Positions 1 through 13,478 of a DNA stretch of 64,000 nucleotides are shown here, one piece after another. A model generated the notes under the pieces. It did not search any database. It saw only the letters and a list, made by a program, of their open reading frames with translations, and had not been told where the DNA came from. Each line of letters starts with the position of its first letter. The first letter of the stretch is position 1. Both the position numbers and the translations under genes were made by a program. Origin of the DNA: Baylisascaris procyonis. Its lineage: Eukaryota; Nematoda; Chromadorea; Rhabditida; Ascarididae. The stretch spans positions 3,085,001 through 3,149,000 of the forward strand of contig JAZARR010000250.1 of assembly GCA_037389465.1 (NCBI GenBank), given 5' to 3'.

Positions 1-2273
1 AATAAAGCTTGAATGCTTATAAACTGGATTCAGTGTTTTTTATTAATTGAGCTGAAATTTTTTTCACTTATATTCAATGTAGTAATAACTTCTGATATGC
101 CTTTCTTATAGCATGATCAAAAGTCTTTCCTTCTTTTGTTGCATTCTTATTCAGAAGTTTATTTTTACTTCAGTATTCTGTCTAGCCTCTTTTTCATTCG
201 TGAATTTCAACTAGGATGATTTTCTTAACTTATTATTCAATCTTAAATATCTGGTAGAATCTATTGAGAGCTTGTAAGCGTTACATGCATATTTGAGGTC
301 TTTCGATGACGTCATTGCTTTAGCTTCTTCTTTAAAATATTCGACGTTTTATTTGTGTCTTCTTGTTGAAAATTACTACTTCAGTTTTTTTCTTGAATAA
401 CCTTTAGCTAGAGATCGCTGAAGTGATCAATAAATAGAGATTAGCCATAGGTTCTCAGAGTGAAATCACTTCTGATATATTTTTTCATTGCTGCTTTTGA
501 AAGCTACATTTACGAGTTGGAACTGTCTATCGTTTCATAATCTTGCTCTTCAAATGTGCAACATTTAATAGCATTTTAGCATCATAAGGGCTAAATTGCG
601 TTATTCTTTTAGCTGAAAACGTTGAAATTTAAGATCATCACTACCAATTATATCTTCTGTTTAGTGCATAAATGTATCTTTATTTAAAATGAATAATTTA
701 AGGAGTAAAGTAAAAGTTCGCGTCGAAAATACACCAATGATGCAAAACGTTAAGAGTGAGCATTGGAAAGCATAACGATTCGCAACAAAATTAGCTCTCT
801 CTTATATATCATATAGTAGTATTTCTCTAATCAAATGGTGCAAAATATAAGCACTCCGAAAGAATTTAAAAAGTATTTCATACTTTAGAATATTTTTGCT
901 AAATAGGTCGATCGAACATTTTCAGCCTCCACTTCCTGAGCCTAATAGCCTAAACAAAATGCCATCGGATTTCCATTTCTATCTATTTGATTTTTTTTAG
1001 TGCAACATATCAAATTCAACCGTTTAGGGTCGAGAATATTCGACCAATTGAATAGTGAAGGTTGTGTGCGCTTTGTTCTTACAGTATGCAATCTTTGAAA
1101 TGGAAAGGGAAGGTTATTTTTTGCCTATATAGTCGACGCTTTCTCATATCGTCTTGAATAATTCACGTTCTCTTTTTTGATTTCAGAGAATTTTATACAC
1201 TTTTTGATGCGTTAAATTGAAGTAAATTTTGTTTAGTTGAATTGGATCAATTTATAGTAAAAGTGAGGTAGAAAAATTTTTCAAGAATATGGGGAAATTG
1301 AATTCGATTTTCCAATTTTCCGATAAAAATCCTTCCATTTCAGATTCATTTCCAATTTGGATTACGCTTAGAATATTTACGCTAAATAAAATAGCTTCGC
1401 AATATTCTTTATGTAATAGTTAATAAATCCATGAGATTTGGTAAATTTTTATCGCGTTGATAGATAATTTTACGAGGTGTGGAGAATGGAGTTTTAATGG
1501 TGAAGAGAGTTTTAAAGTGGCGTGCAACAATCAGACGGACTCATTGCCTGCGGGCGGCTCACTTTTTTTTCCTTTTTGATAAAAACTATTTCGATGACAA
1601 TGAACACAATTTATTGTTGTACGCCTCCTCAACACGTCCATTGTGTGTCTATCTCTGTTACTAGAGTGCAGTTAATTTTTGTCAGCAATTCAGCACTGAA
1701 ACTCTTCACTACTGAAATTAACCAGCAATTAATTTGATTATTTAAAATCATCAATTATCAATTGGTGCATCCATCAACGCTTAATCTTTTCTCTTTTTCA
1801 TTTAGATAATACTTATATTCCCATTGAAAATGTTTCCATTAGCTAGTTGGTAATGGAATAAATAAAATTTAATATATTTGAGCGCATTGATGATCATTTG
1901 CGACTTTCAAAAAAATTCGAAGCATCGTATCAATATTAATTCGAAGCCGAATGATTTATAATTTTTATTTAGTGATTTGAATTTGAAATATTCTCGAAAC
2001 TCAAGAATTCAGGTCATATTTTGTTGAATTTGGTAAAGCTCGGCGATACTTGAAACTTAAAAAAACCTTTAAACTATTGACTTCATACTAATGAACGGTG
2101 GTTCAATCCACTTGAGGATACTATGTTTCTCTTGCGAAATGCTTTCCTCTCCTTCCAGAAATTTCCGATTGACACCGATGAGCTTACGTAGACTCTGAAA
2201 GAGAATGTGACGAACTTCTATATGTAAGACATGGGCTTGTATATTTACAAATATTGTGTGAGTGAATTTACAG
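1..2273 (+). other. Probable mab-5 upstream intron; no coding exon recognised
   Basis: This AT-rich stretch precedes the first visible homeobox exon. That exon begins in phase 2, so at least one more coding exon must lie upstream. I looked for the Hox hexapeptide (YPWM type) and found none here, so the N-terminal exons are probably off the left edge. A palindromic CRE-type site TGACGTCA lies at 307-314. Short open frames near 1479-1737 have no features that support a gene. Confidence 0.5.
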
Positions 2274-5224
2274 GTGGAAAAGGAGGTGAAGCAAAGAGGA
2301 CTCGGCAAACATACAGTAGGAATCAAACGCTTGAGCTCGAAAAGGAATTCCACTATAATAAATATTTGACAAGGAAGCGAAGGCAGGAAATCTCAGAGAG
2401 TCTTCAACTGTCAGAAAGACAGGTTCGTTTGTTTTTAACACTGCTTATCTAGTCTACAGAATAACGTTTCGTTGAATTTTTAATGTTCCGGTTCTTTGCT
2501 AACAAAGTACAGTATCTCTGCAATTATAGCGACATTTCTTAGGATCTTATTTCAAGCATCACTTTTTTAACAGTGCACAAATCTCTCAGTATGAGGTGGT
2601 GAAATATTGATGCAACTACCGTGTCGTTGGTACAGAGTATGGTATAGTATGGTATGGTATGGTATAAAGAGATGAGCTATAAAGGGATTTGATAAAGGGA
2701 TCTGCAACTATAGGCTCATTGGGTGGATTCGTTAGAGAATTTAAAGTAATATCTTGAGTAGCGCCTATGATAGTACACTAAATAGCACATCTTTACAATC
2801 TCATAACGTCTTTAAGAGTGCTTCAATGTAAAAATATATCATTGATTTTGCTGCATTTTCGCCAATAACAGAACATATAGAGAATGCAAAAATATTATTG
2901 CGTTCATCCATTAGTGAAACAGTTGTGATTGAATGTCCTAAATGAGGTATCTCCACTCTACGAAATTGACTATTGATAGATTCTGAGAGTATTGTTGAAT
3001 TTCTGGCTAAATTATAGGCCTCTTAAAAGGGAACATAAAATCCCTTCACGTAGAATTCGAGACAAAAAACATTTAAAGAAGATAAGCATTTTTTTAGCTG
3101 AAATAAAACATTTTAGTTACATTTAAGGGAAACTTTCTAAAACTTTAATGTAGCCGTCTTCCAATGAAATCCTCTGTTCACAAGGTGTAGCATGTAAAGA
3201 GTATTGCTGATCATCGCTTTCGAAATGTCATTCACCAAGTTTATCTTATCTGCCATACCTCTCAATATGAGTTCAGAGAGGATATCGCATTTTTTGAAAT
3301 ACATAATAATTTTTTTAACGTTCGATTTTATCTTGTGCATTGATGTCCGAGACCGTTTTAAATCTTTGTGCTACAATTATAAAAAGCCCAATTCTTAGTA
3401 GTTGCAGTCGTAGATATACGACTATAAGTTGCCGATGGCAAATCGTTCATGTGGTGGACATCATCTACGGTGGCACTGTCAGGTGGTCTGAGAGGGTAGA
3501 AGGGAGAGGTTGACATTCTGGAAGGACAAACTATGCTAAGTGGTGTGCATCCTGAGAGACACCAAGAAGGGCTTGACGGATTAATGGATAATCGATTGAC
3601 GACGCACACCGCGAATAGGTGATAGAAATGAGGGAGGGCATTGTGCTCACTTGTGAGTCAACCAACAGCAATCGGCCGTCATTTCCATTGTGATGCTGTT
3701 GGCGATGAACGACGATGTCAATTTTGATGGGATTCGCGCGCAAGAAAGAGTCCTTTCGTAGAGGTACGCAGAGTGATTTATTACCACATATGGGTGGTCC
3801 TCGGGGTGCGACGATAGGGAATTCACAAAGAGGGACAACCATGGGGCATATAGCAAAGAGTGTGATCCTCCGTAATCAACTCCCCTCTAATTGTTCCTAG
3901 ACGAAAAGAGTGCAACATGTAATTGACGTACAGCTGTGCTATCCCTTCATCTTGTTACGCTTGGATTCCACCAATGATATAAATGAAGATGCAAGTTTTG
4001 GTGAATCTTATTGGATGGGAGGATTTGTATGTTAATTTGCATAGATAATTGACTAAATAACTTTCAAAAGGCAAATTTGAGCAGTTTGCAAGCAGACAAT
4101 ACAATGGTGAATCAAACTTCAATTACTCAAAACAAACTCAAAATTTTTAGTTGCTATGTTCGTATTTAATAACCCGATGATGATTTGCGTTAATGAATAA
4201 TTTTAAAACACCTTCTCATATGATTTCATCAAATACGATATGAATAAAATCTTGAAATCATCGAAATATGTTATTGCGATGGATAAGAAATAGGCTTATT
4301 TGTGCTATTTCATAAACATTAGGTGTTGCATCATGAATATCTCCATTTGATGAGAGAAGCACCAGCTGAGTAAAGATGTGAGTCAAAATGCTAAGCTCGA
4401 AACGTTTTGAAATGCCCGACTCATTGCTGTCGACATACGCACATAGACAGACATTATCAATAGCGGTGAGCCATATAAGAAGAGCACAGTTGTTGCTTTT
4501 ATAGTGCCGACAACACCTAATCAAACGATGTCCCCGTCAAGTGATCTTCATCAACCACTCTTAAATTATCGTTAAATATTTCAGTTTTTAAACGAAGAAA
4601 TATAAGAAAGAACCTGAATTTATTGCACTCTATTATCGTATACATCGAATGAAAAAAATCCTATCACTATAATACTAATTGAATGAAAATTTCGTCATAT
4701 ATTAATCAAACAAAACGTTTCTATTCACTAATGCATTTCACAATATGCTATTGGTTAATTTATATTCTACTTTCTTAATTTCTTCCTAAATCAATGAAAA
4801 GATACCTATGCGCATGAATAATTCTACAATCATAGGTAACATAGCCGAGAAAATTCTCTTCCAAACGAAGAAATATTTTTAGCCTTTAATTTTCCCAAAA
4901 ATTTTTTGTCTTAATTTTGATAAAGAAGATTAAATGTTAGTAGCATCCTATCTCATTGCTAATCTCATTCCATGAGTAGAATATGATTTTATCCGCTAAT
5001 GGGCATCAATATCGATCATTAAATAGAAGAAAATCCAATAGATTTATCGAAAATGGATATAGCATAGAACTAATATTTTGATAGTTTTTTTAATAACGTT
5101 ATAAATTTTTCAGGTGAAAATTTGGTTCCAAAATAGGCGAATGAAACACAAAAAAGAGACGAAAGGCGAGATCGGACCAGGAAACGAGAGCGAAGAAAGT
5201 ACCGATGAGCCAATGCCTCCATGA
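2274..5224 (+). CDS. mab-5: Hox homeodomain protein MAB-5, 3' part (two exons)
   Basis: Sequence-specific nuclear transcription factor of the Antennapedia/ftz Hox class. In C. elegans it specifies posterior cell fates, including V5/V6 seam, Q neuroblast and male-tail lineages. Exons are 2274-2422 and 5114-5224, with a 2.7-kb intron. The first opens with [19 protein letters not shown] and ends LSERQ. The second begins [15 protein letters not shown], so the intron splits the homeodomain just before recognition helix 3. Gln50 and Asn51 of the homeodomain are present. After the domain come about 20 acidic and polar residues ending DEPMPP and a TGA stop. From memory, C. elegans MAB-5 is close to identical through the domain, including a KETKGE/KEAKGE continuation. 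The start codon, hexapeptide and N-terminal exons are missing to the left. An AATAAA at 5747-5752 could end the transcript. The intron holds a pentanucleotide repeat and short spurious frames around 3400-3900. Confidence 0.93.
2637..2666. repeat. (GGTAT)n pentanucleotide microsatellite
   Basis: About six imperfect copies of a GGTAT/AGTAT unit lie inside the mab-5 homeobox intron. No function is evident. Confidence 0.8.
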
Positions 5225-8200
5225 AAAGAACTCCTATTTTACGAGGGAAGAAGGTGGAAGGGATGGGTGGGGGGAGAGGGGCACCACCAGCCATATTGCT
5301 GAGGGGTACCCGCCAGGCGACGTGCAAGAGGCTGTGTTTCGGCGGTGCTCGTCCGATCACTCTTCTGTACCGGTGTTGCTTTGCGCCATATTGCGGGACA
5401 AAACTTCAGATCTCAGTTCAATATCCATGACGCTGTGTGTTTTCTTTGTGTTGTTATGCACTAAAGGTTCGATTTGTTCGCTTTCTGATAACCGTGAAAA
5501 TATGCAAATTTCATTCATTTGTTTATTTCTTGTCGCTTTCAACGTGTGATTTTATTTGTGTGCAAAATATTGTAAAATTTTTGCATTGAATTTCGATAAA
5601 TGAATATGAATATGAATTGAGTTAATTAATTATTTCGGTGAAAATAGTATAACCTCTGCCTTTTTTTGCTTATAACACTTCTGCGATGCATAGAATTTCA
5701 TGCGATAAATTTTGAAAGAGTCACAGCTTTCTAGCAGGGCTCATTCTCTAATAAAAGTTTATTGTAGCGTTCTGTGGAAAGCACGTTTCTCTAATGGAGA
5801 CGCGGCTGGTAGGAAACTAGGAGAGAAAATGGAAGAAGAAGAGAGAAAATGAGGGTTGGAGTTGATCATTCCAAAATCTCCAAAAAAAGAGAGAACTTCA
5901 TCGAGAACCCGACCGTGAATCTCCAATCCAGCCGTTTTATGCGTTTTTGCAGATTTGCATTTGCAAGACGCATTGTACAGCATCTTATCTGTGCATATGA
6001 ATGTATAATTTCAATGTGTTTGCCTCCGTTTATCCCACAGTTTCAACTCGGAAAACATTAGAGTTAGAGCTGCGAGACTTTGTTGGTGTAATGCACCACT
6101 TCATGCACCAATATTTGGGTTCATCAGCTTTGGAGCACATAAAAAACTACCATTCTTTTCCATCAATTCGTATTTTCATCTAAAACTGGCTGCTCACAAA
6201 AGATCATTCTTTTAGTAAATGATTTAAAGCAGTTGTCATATTAGCTGAGGGAAGGAAATATTGTTATGCATGTTTTATTATTTGTTGACAAATTATGAAA
6301 TTGATTAATTTGATGGCCTTAACTGTAAAATCACATATCATATCAACTGCTGTGATCTGTTTCTGCACTCAGTGATTCATTGCATAGTTATATTTTTGAA
6401 AGTCATTTAAACTGGGGAGTTTTATAGGATTACCGTAAGAGCGTTAATTTGAATATTAGGCAAAGATGCTGGAAAGGATGCTGGAAAGGATCACATCACA
6501 GACGTAGAAGCGTAAGTTGTGGTTTCAGAAATTCTTTTATGAAGTTTTCGAGAACGGACACATGTGTTATAAACATTCTGGAAGTGCTATGAACAGTGTG
6601 TTTTTTTTCGGCCTAAGTAAGGAGGGTAAGTGTTGAACGAGACTCATCATATAAGAACATTCATGCCCTATTACTTTGGCAATTCCTTCCAAAATGAGTG
6701 AGAAATTTTGACTCGAATACAATCTTTATAAGAGATGGGGCTTGGCAGGTGGAGTGAAGGGAAGGGAGGAAAAGAAGCAATCTTAATGAAGTTAGCATAG
6801 GTATTGGATACGTAACTTGTCAATACATTCAATGGGAAGGAACGAAGGAGTGCATAATTGAAGGATTTGCTATCCCGTTATTCTGAGTTTGTGATAGCGC
6901 TCCTTCCTTAAATTCAGTTTTCTTTGCCGATCAGAAATTAGATGAGGCAGAAAAATGATGCATTCTCATAAAGATTCCCTTCAGAAAGTGCATTCAAAGA
7001 AACGGTGTTTGTTTTCGGTTGCGAGCAGCCATAAACGTTCATCGTCAGACTACAAAAATTGCTACTGGCGATGTGTTGAAAGAAACCTACTTACTCGTCT
7101 GATTCATCTTCGCACTTTTCTCGTTGCCTCAACTACGAGCATTTACTGGAAAGTGAATATACATGGAAATCTTCACCTGTTGAAACTTCCTGGAGACTTT
7201 TCAAGTACGGCCATAGGGAAACGAAGAAAAGGAAACGGAATGTGAGAGTACTAAATGATTGGAAAGTTATGGTTGTAAATGATATTCTACTCAGCAGCTG
7301 TCTCTTCATGCCATGCAGGCTTAGCAATAAGCTTTCAATATTTTTGCAAATCATTTACTGCTCTGAGCATGTGAAACGAAGCTCGAAGCCCTTTTATTCA
7401 TGCTGCTCTAGTTTATCAAAGTTTATACCATTGTATTCTAAGCGGCAAAAAAAAAAAAAAAAAAAAACAACTTTTGTTTGCCTTCCCCATCACACAACAC
7501 TTTAAACGAATTCTCCTGCAACAAATTGCTTCGTTGTCGCATTCAACAGCAAACTATGGGTATGATTTCTACAAGATGAAAATGCGGATATAAAATGAAA
7601 CGCCCGACAAACCTATGCAAGTAAACTAGCAAAAACAAACAAATAAACCAAGAAAGGTGAATAAATTTGAGCAAAACAACAAGCTTAAGTAAAGAAAGCA
7701 ATAAAAATGAAAAGCTTATGAATATTCGAGGAAAAAAGCTTGAGCGAGGAAGCAAATTTTACAGATACTTAAGTTGCAAGGGCAAAAGATCTTTCAAAAG
7801 ATTGCAAACGATGGATGGCTGATAAAAAGTGAATCAATAAGTTTGATGCATTTAAAATCTCGCTTCTTAGTTCAACTAAACTTTTCAAAGCTTCTGCAGA
7901 TTTGGAAGCCTTTGAAGCCAAAGCAACCGTCATTTGAAACCACGCAAGAGATTGCTGCAAGATGCAAATCGCAAGTGTCCAGGGTGTACGCGAACGGAAA
8001 GTAAGTTAGCTATGTGCAAGTGGTCAAAGCAGGACTGACTAAATCCCAATGAAATGCTCAATCCTGTAACCCACTGCTTAGCAATTCATATCGAACTTTT
8101 TCACCGTTCTCAACCCGCTGTCCACCATCTTGTAATTTACTGTTGATCAACGACTCATAGTTATCCCATAGTTCATTATTGACTGCCTCACACTCCACTA

Positions 8201-9571
8201 CTCAACTCAGCGCTAGCCAGTGTCCTGCGTTTCACAACTCGTTATTGACTGTTACTGACCGCCTCATACAACTCCGTAACTACCTGTTTCTCGGATCTCG
8301 CAAGGGTTAACCTCGCGAACAGATCACTTCATTCATCAACCTATACTTCATCTCCATTGCCTACTTTCTATCATCTTACACTTAACCCTATAAACCACCC
8401 GCCACCTCATATTCCCTTCACATCTCAACCAGCCTCTAATCCCACAAATAACCACCAACCCACCTCTCACCGTTCAATTCAACGCGTGTTGCGTTAAAAA
8501 ACGAACGGATGACTCACAACACGCTGCATACATCCACCAGTTGGAATTCGCAAACGCCTAGAAAAATAATTTACAAATAAATTTTCCTCAAACCAAAATC
8601 CAAGTGAAAGAATTTTCAAAGTTTTGCTAGCGAAATTTTGCAAAATGTGCCTATTAGATTCTGAGCTGGATGAAATTGGTTTTAAGAATTCGACCAACCG
8701 AACTGGCACAACCAAGAGGACATAACAGGATACCAATACTATCTGCTGATAATGATGTTGGTAGAAGCTCGTCGAAGCCATCGGAAATGCCACTTCTGCA
8801 TAAAATAACTACCTTCATTGAACACGTCGAAACTGTGCCCTAATTTAGGTGCGATGTATTTTTGAGTTCAAAATATTTTTTTAGCAACAGCCTTGGATCA
8901 ATATATCTAATCCGATCTGAAATAGTTTAAGCTGCCAATCACTACGCACTCTTCGATATTTGAGGTGGCGACTTGCTCCAGTGGATCGCATAAACGGATC
9001 ACCGCACTCACCGAACACCAATGTCGTCGCAATATGCCCTTGATATGTCAAATAATAAAACAATAAATGAACTCCGCAGATTTACGGTATTTATGACCGC
9101 CACTCTACGACGCGATCGTTGAAATATTTGTTCTGCAGTAATATTTCTCAGAAAACTATACCCACTTATATAATTTTGTGGAATTACATTGATATATTTA
9201 TATGAATAATCCAGACTATCAATTTACTGCCTATACTTTCAACAAAATAAGTTCGCACCTTTCTGTTCACAGAGTGATTTTTTTCAAATATTTCATATTG
9301 TATGCTTCTCCCAAAATTTTTTTGGTGGAAAATATTAATAATCCATTAGTCGTGTTATAATTTATCGCTCTCATGATTAAATAACGAAAAGAATATAAAA
9401 CTTTTTATTCGTACATAAAAGTTTAATTGATAGCAGCACTTTTAGAAATGTATTTAAAATATAACTTAATAGATTGCCGTACTCAACAAAGGAAATTTTG
9501 TATGTTTTCGCTTGATTTGCATGATTGCATAATAATTTTCGAGCGATTAAAAAATGGCGCATATGTCCATA
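5225..9571. other. Intergenic region after mab-5; no gene recognised
   Basis: The mab-5 3'UTR probably runs to about 5765 (AATAAA at 5747-5752). It contains a G-rich stretch near 5255-5290. A pure A tract lies at about 7446-7467. Short frames on both strands near 5850-6060, 6955-7245 and 7770-8000 lack recognisable domains or convincing splice partners. The segment about 8330-8480 is strikingly poor in G on the plus strand and rich in C, A and T, with loosely repeated 'gttattgactg' words upstream (8150-8260). Confidence 0.5.
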
Positions 9572-11616
9572 TCAATCATCAAGACTACACTCATCGAGAT
9601 CTGCATTTGCAGAGCGTTTCTCCTTCTTATCTTTGTGAGGAGTACTCTTCGAGCGAGATTTCTTCTTCTTACCTTCTTTTTTATCGGCTTTTTTACCTCC
9701 TTCTGCAACGAAATTGATCTATAATTCTGCTGATCTCTGTCTAACATAACGTATATAAATTTCCACTAATATTACATCATTCTCAGCGAATATTGCAGTT
9801 GAAAGTTGAGTTGATATTTTTTTATAGCTTATATTGTAAAAATTTGAACTTGCAATATTTTAAACTGTAGTATTTATTGTGTTTCCATTTTTTCATCTAA
9901 CGGAAATTCTTTCATATAATTATATCTAATGAAGTAAAAATTGCAATGCCCATTTCAAGAAAGTGATCTCTTTCTTAGCAATGTTATTTCGTTTTTATTC
10001 TCACACAATTACACCATCATTTCTATAGCGATTATAAAATTGCTAATACAGAATAGAATATTCGATAGATGGGTTAAATGAAAGGGGATGGATGCTATGT
10101 AAGTTTGTGGACGAAAAACAAAATGAACTCTTTAGAGTTAATTCAATTCTGCCAACAATTGGTTTACCTAAAGCGACTGCAAAATGATTTACATGAGTTG
10201 TTAAGTAGAATAAACCTTTCAGTGAGAGGGTTTACCTTGTTTTTGTCGACGTGAAGCTGTTTTCTCGGTTACTTTATCGCCTTCAAGCTTTTCGGTTTCT
10301 TTCTTCTGCAATATCATTGAAATTCTTACAGTTATTATAATTCTCTAAATATTCGAATTCCATTGTTTAAAAAAAATAATACGGAAAATATTTATACACA
10401 AATAATGCATTTCCCAAATAATACATCTCTAATCAACATTCAGTAGTATAAAAATATGTTTCAAAAGCAATCAGATGCATTCTAAAATGTTTCATCTTTT
10501 TAGCACAACTTATTATTGAAATTTTCGAAAAATATCACACTACTTTCAAAGATGCATTCAAAAAATTTTGAGATTTAAGGCCATTCAGTTGAATTTAGAG
10601 AGGCAGAGAAGTGAGGATGTTTTGGCATAACTCCCCGCTGAAATTGACTCAAAAATTCGCCAGCTCCTGCTCCAATGGATCAGAATGAAATTTATCTAAA
10701 GTACGGTTTTTACTATATGTTGTTATTCGTGGTTCTATATTACAACTTAAGCATTTCGTAAACATTTTTTTTTAAATAGTACTCAAACCTTAAACGCTCA
10801 AACCTTTTCATCGTAATCTGGAGGCTTATCGAATTGGAATGCCGGAAAATCGTACGGACATGGTCGTTTCTTCAGGTGAATTTCGTAATCCGTTTTCCAA
10901 TCGATTACCACCCCTCTCATATCCTTTGGTGGTTGTCCATAAACAGTTCTAAATCAATCTCGCTTATTATTAGGTCTTCATTTTTAATTTGAGCAATGTT
11001 GCAAATAATTTTAGACATTACTGGCTGTGGAGTAAGAAAACGATGCGCAGTCATTTTTCACTTCAATTAATAATATTGTACTTTTTTATTTCTTTCTTCC
11101 CATTTAGAAAAGTTTCGAAAATTGGAAGTAAATAAATAAATAAAAAGTTCGAATAAGATCAACTGGAAAATTTTGTCGTCATAGGTTGGATGCGAAACTC
11201 CAGCAATTAACCTTCATGAAACAATCTTAAAACGTACAAATGCATTAAAAACGCATTACATATATGCATATCTCTTTTTCATCTGTTAGCTGCTTAAATA
11301 AATTCCACTCGGGATATGAAAAATTGATCACATCAACAATTTAACCATGCGATGTTTTTAAGCTAGTATTTGGCCAGGTGATTATGAAGAACGCAGAATA
11401 GCTGAACGAGACTTCGCAAATATCGATAATTGAAGCGTCAGCGAACTTAGTTTTCTTGAAGATATGCTCCACCGCAGTGTCACCTTTCTGATCGTTTTCC
11501 GTGTCGAGTTGTTTATATTCTTCATCGGGTTGTTCCGAATAATTCAAATATTGCAAAAACACATCGTCAACACCTTTTTCATCTTCGTGATAGACATTCG
11601 ACGTGCACAGCCCCAT
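9572..11616 (-). CDS. Unrecognised small protein with N-myristoylation-type start, paralogue 1
   Basis: I do not recognise the family. Four exons, transcribed leftward: 11616-11447, 10948-10804, 10305-10236 and 9702-9572, giving 171 residues with every junction in frame. The protein begins MGLCTSNVYHEDEKG; Gly2, Cys4 and Ser6 fit an N-myristoylation (and possible palmitoylation) signal, so membrane anchoring is inferred. Exon 1 ends with the conserved block KQLDTENDQKGDTAVEH. Exon 2 carries TVYGQPPKDMRGVVIDW and KRPCPYDFPAF. The last two exons are Lys/Arg/Glu/Ser-rich and end DLDECSLDD. The tandem copy at 13479-15670 has the same number of exons, the same exon-2 length (145 bp) and the same phases. 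The exon-1 donor would be GTTCGC, a weak site; the other copy has GTATGT. No transmembrane segment or catalytic motif is visible. Confidence 0.75.
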
Positions 11617-13478
11617 AGAGTTTCTTTTTGGGACACGAGACGAGCTAACGCATTCACACCTATTATAAAAAGATTCGAGAATTCAGTTCATTTTTATGTT
11701 TTAGCTAATATCTGTACCAAACAACGATTCATGAAAATCACATAATGCAATAGATTCTGAGTAAGCAGCGCTAAAATAGATTAGTCTAAACGCAAAAAAT
11801 ATTTGCGATCACCGCTCTTATATGCGACATCCGATAGAATCAACCGCTTTTTATGCAGCAGGTAACAAACAGAAATGCCCACATTGTACTGAAAACGTGA
11901 CTACCTCAAAATCAGAGTGACACTTGAGATCACTCTAAAGAGCTAAATAAAGTGATTGGGATAAATGACCCAATAGCGTAAGAAGGTGAGGATTGTTCAA
12001 CTATTCGATGATCGCATTTCCTAATCGTTTTTCATTCTTAACAAACTTGTTCCACACTTTCGATAGTCATTTGCAATAAATGAGGAGATTTATGGGCAAT
12101 TCATATGATTGAACGATACTCATACTACACCACTGCAGACGCTTTTCGACGTGCAAGAGCGTATACTTTCTGTTATTTATCGAAGCAGTCGAAGTATACT
12201 TTCTTTCTGTGGCACTCTCATGCCGTTTGCTATTCATCCAAAGATCCCTTTCGCTGCTTGAAGTTACCCATAGGTTTGCCATTACAGATATTTTGCTGCC
12301 AATTCGACAAAGCTTGATGCAAGTAAGTACTCTTTGCTCAAAATGCCTTATTCTTCAACAAGAGCCACTCAAAAATTACTTTTCAAGCGACAGTACATCC
12401 ACCTGCAACAACTGCATCAAATGGCCTATTTACGCATCCATAAGAAAGAAGACAACCAACCACTTCCTATGAGGAACAAAACTGCAGTAATAGCCACTCC
12501 GATATGAGATTGTTTTTCTTTTAAAATTAACAAAAACGCGAAGAAACCAATGCAAACTGGGCGTCTTTTAAGTCTATTAGTAGATAAATGCACTGTAATG
12601 AATGGAGAGACATTAGGGGTGGATGACTGAGCAATAGGAGTAGCTCGTTTCATTGATCCTCAGCTGGAAGACCAGAGGTTCGAGCTCACGTCTTTTTCGT
12701 CACTGTTAACGAGTGCTAGTTTTCTGTAGCATCGATTTTCCTAATGTACTTTGCTAATGCCCGAAAATGATGTAAAATTCAATCGACTAAATTATAGTAA
12801 CCCCCAGTAAGAGCAACAACGCTGTGCAATGAGCAGAAACAAACAACTTCATTTGCATCGAATAATGCGATCATTGTTTTGCACAGCTGAAGTAAAATTC
12901 GAGAAATCATTTGCATCCAGTATTCATATTCAGATGGTAATAAAGCCAAAATTCCGTTAAAAATGATCATGCATTTTCTTTAGAACTACATTTCCACGAA
13001 TAAAATGAGCGATGCATGACTATTCACTTGTGATCGTTAAAGATTGAGGCGAATAGCATTTTGACAAGTAGGGCAAGCGATAAAAAGATTGAACAGGATC
13101 AGTCCCATATGATACGAGAGCCTTCAAACAGTGATAGATAATAATATGTCTAATTCTCACTTATAGCTTAACTAAATGACGCTTCATCACTCCTTGCATA
13201 GTTTTATTTTCGAACGATTTCATCTGTGAGCTCTAAAAGAGTGGCAACATTGGTACTATTTATTCATTCATTTTCAATTATTGTTAGCCAGTAAACTTCA
13301 TTAGTATGTATTATAACAGGAAAGAACACAGAAGCAAATAGAAATAAGTAAATGTGGGCAGATGAGTGGAGAATAGAATCGAAGATACATTCATATTAAT
13401 TATTCATTATGTTTCGGACACATCTTGAGAATGGTTTCGAGTTAAAACGAGATCAGTTCATTGACACTTATTGCTGAA
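11617..13478. other. Spacer between the two tandem paralogues
   Basis: No gene is recognised. The promoter of paralogue 1 should lie near 11617-11900. Frames at 11464-11745 are antisense shadows of exon 1. Those at 12105-12472 show no coding features. A tRNA-like or SINE-like fragment lies near 12630-12695 (separate entry). Confidence 0.5.
12630..12695 (+). repeat. tRNA-like (SINE-like) fragment with Pol III box motifs
   Basis: TAGCTC is followed about 40 bases later by GGTTCGAGCTC, close to the tRNA B-box consensus GGTTCGANTCC, and then by a run of five T residues that could act as a Pol III stop. The acceptor, D and T stems do not pair, so it is not a working tRNA. It could be a tRNA-derived SINE remnant or chance. 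Confidence 0.3.
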
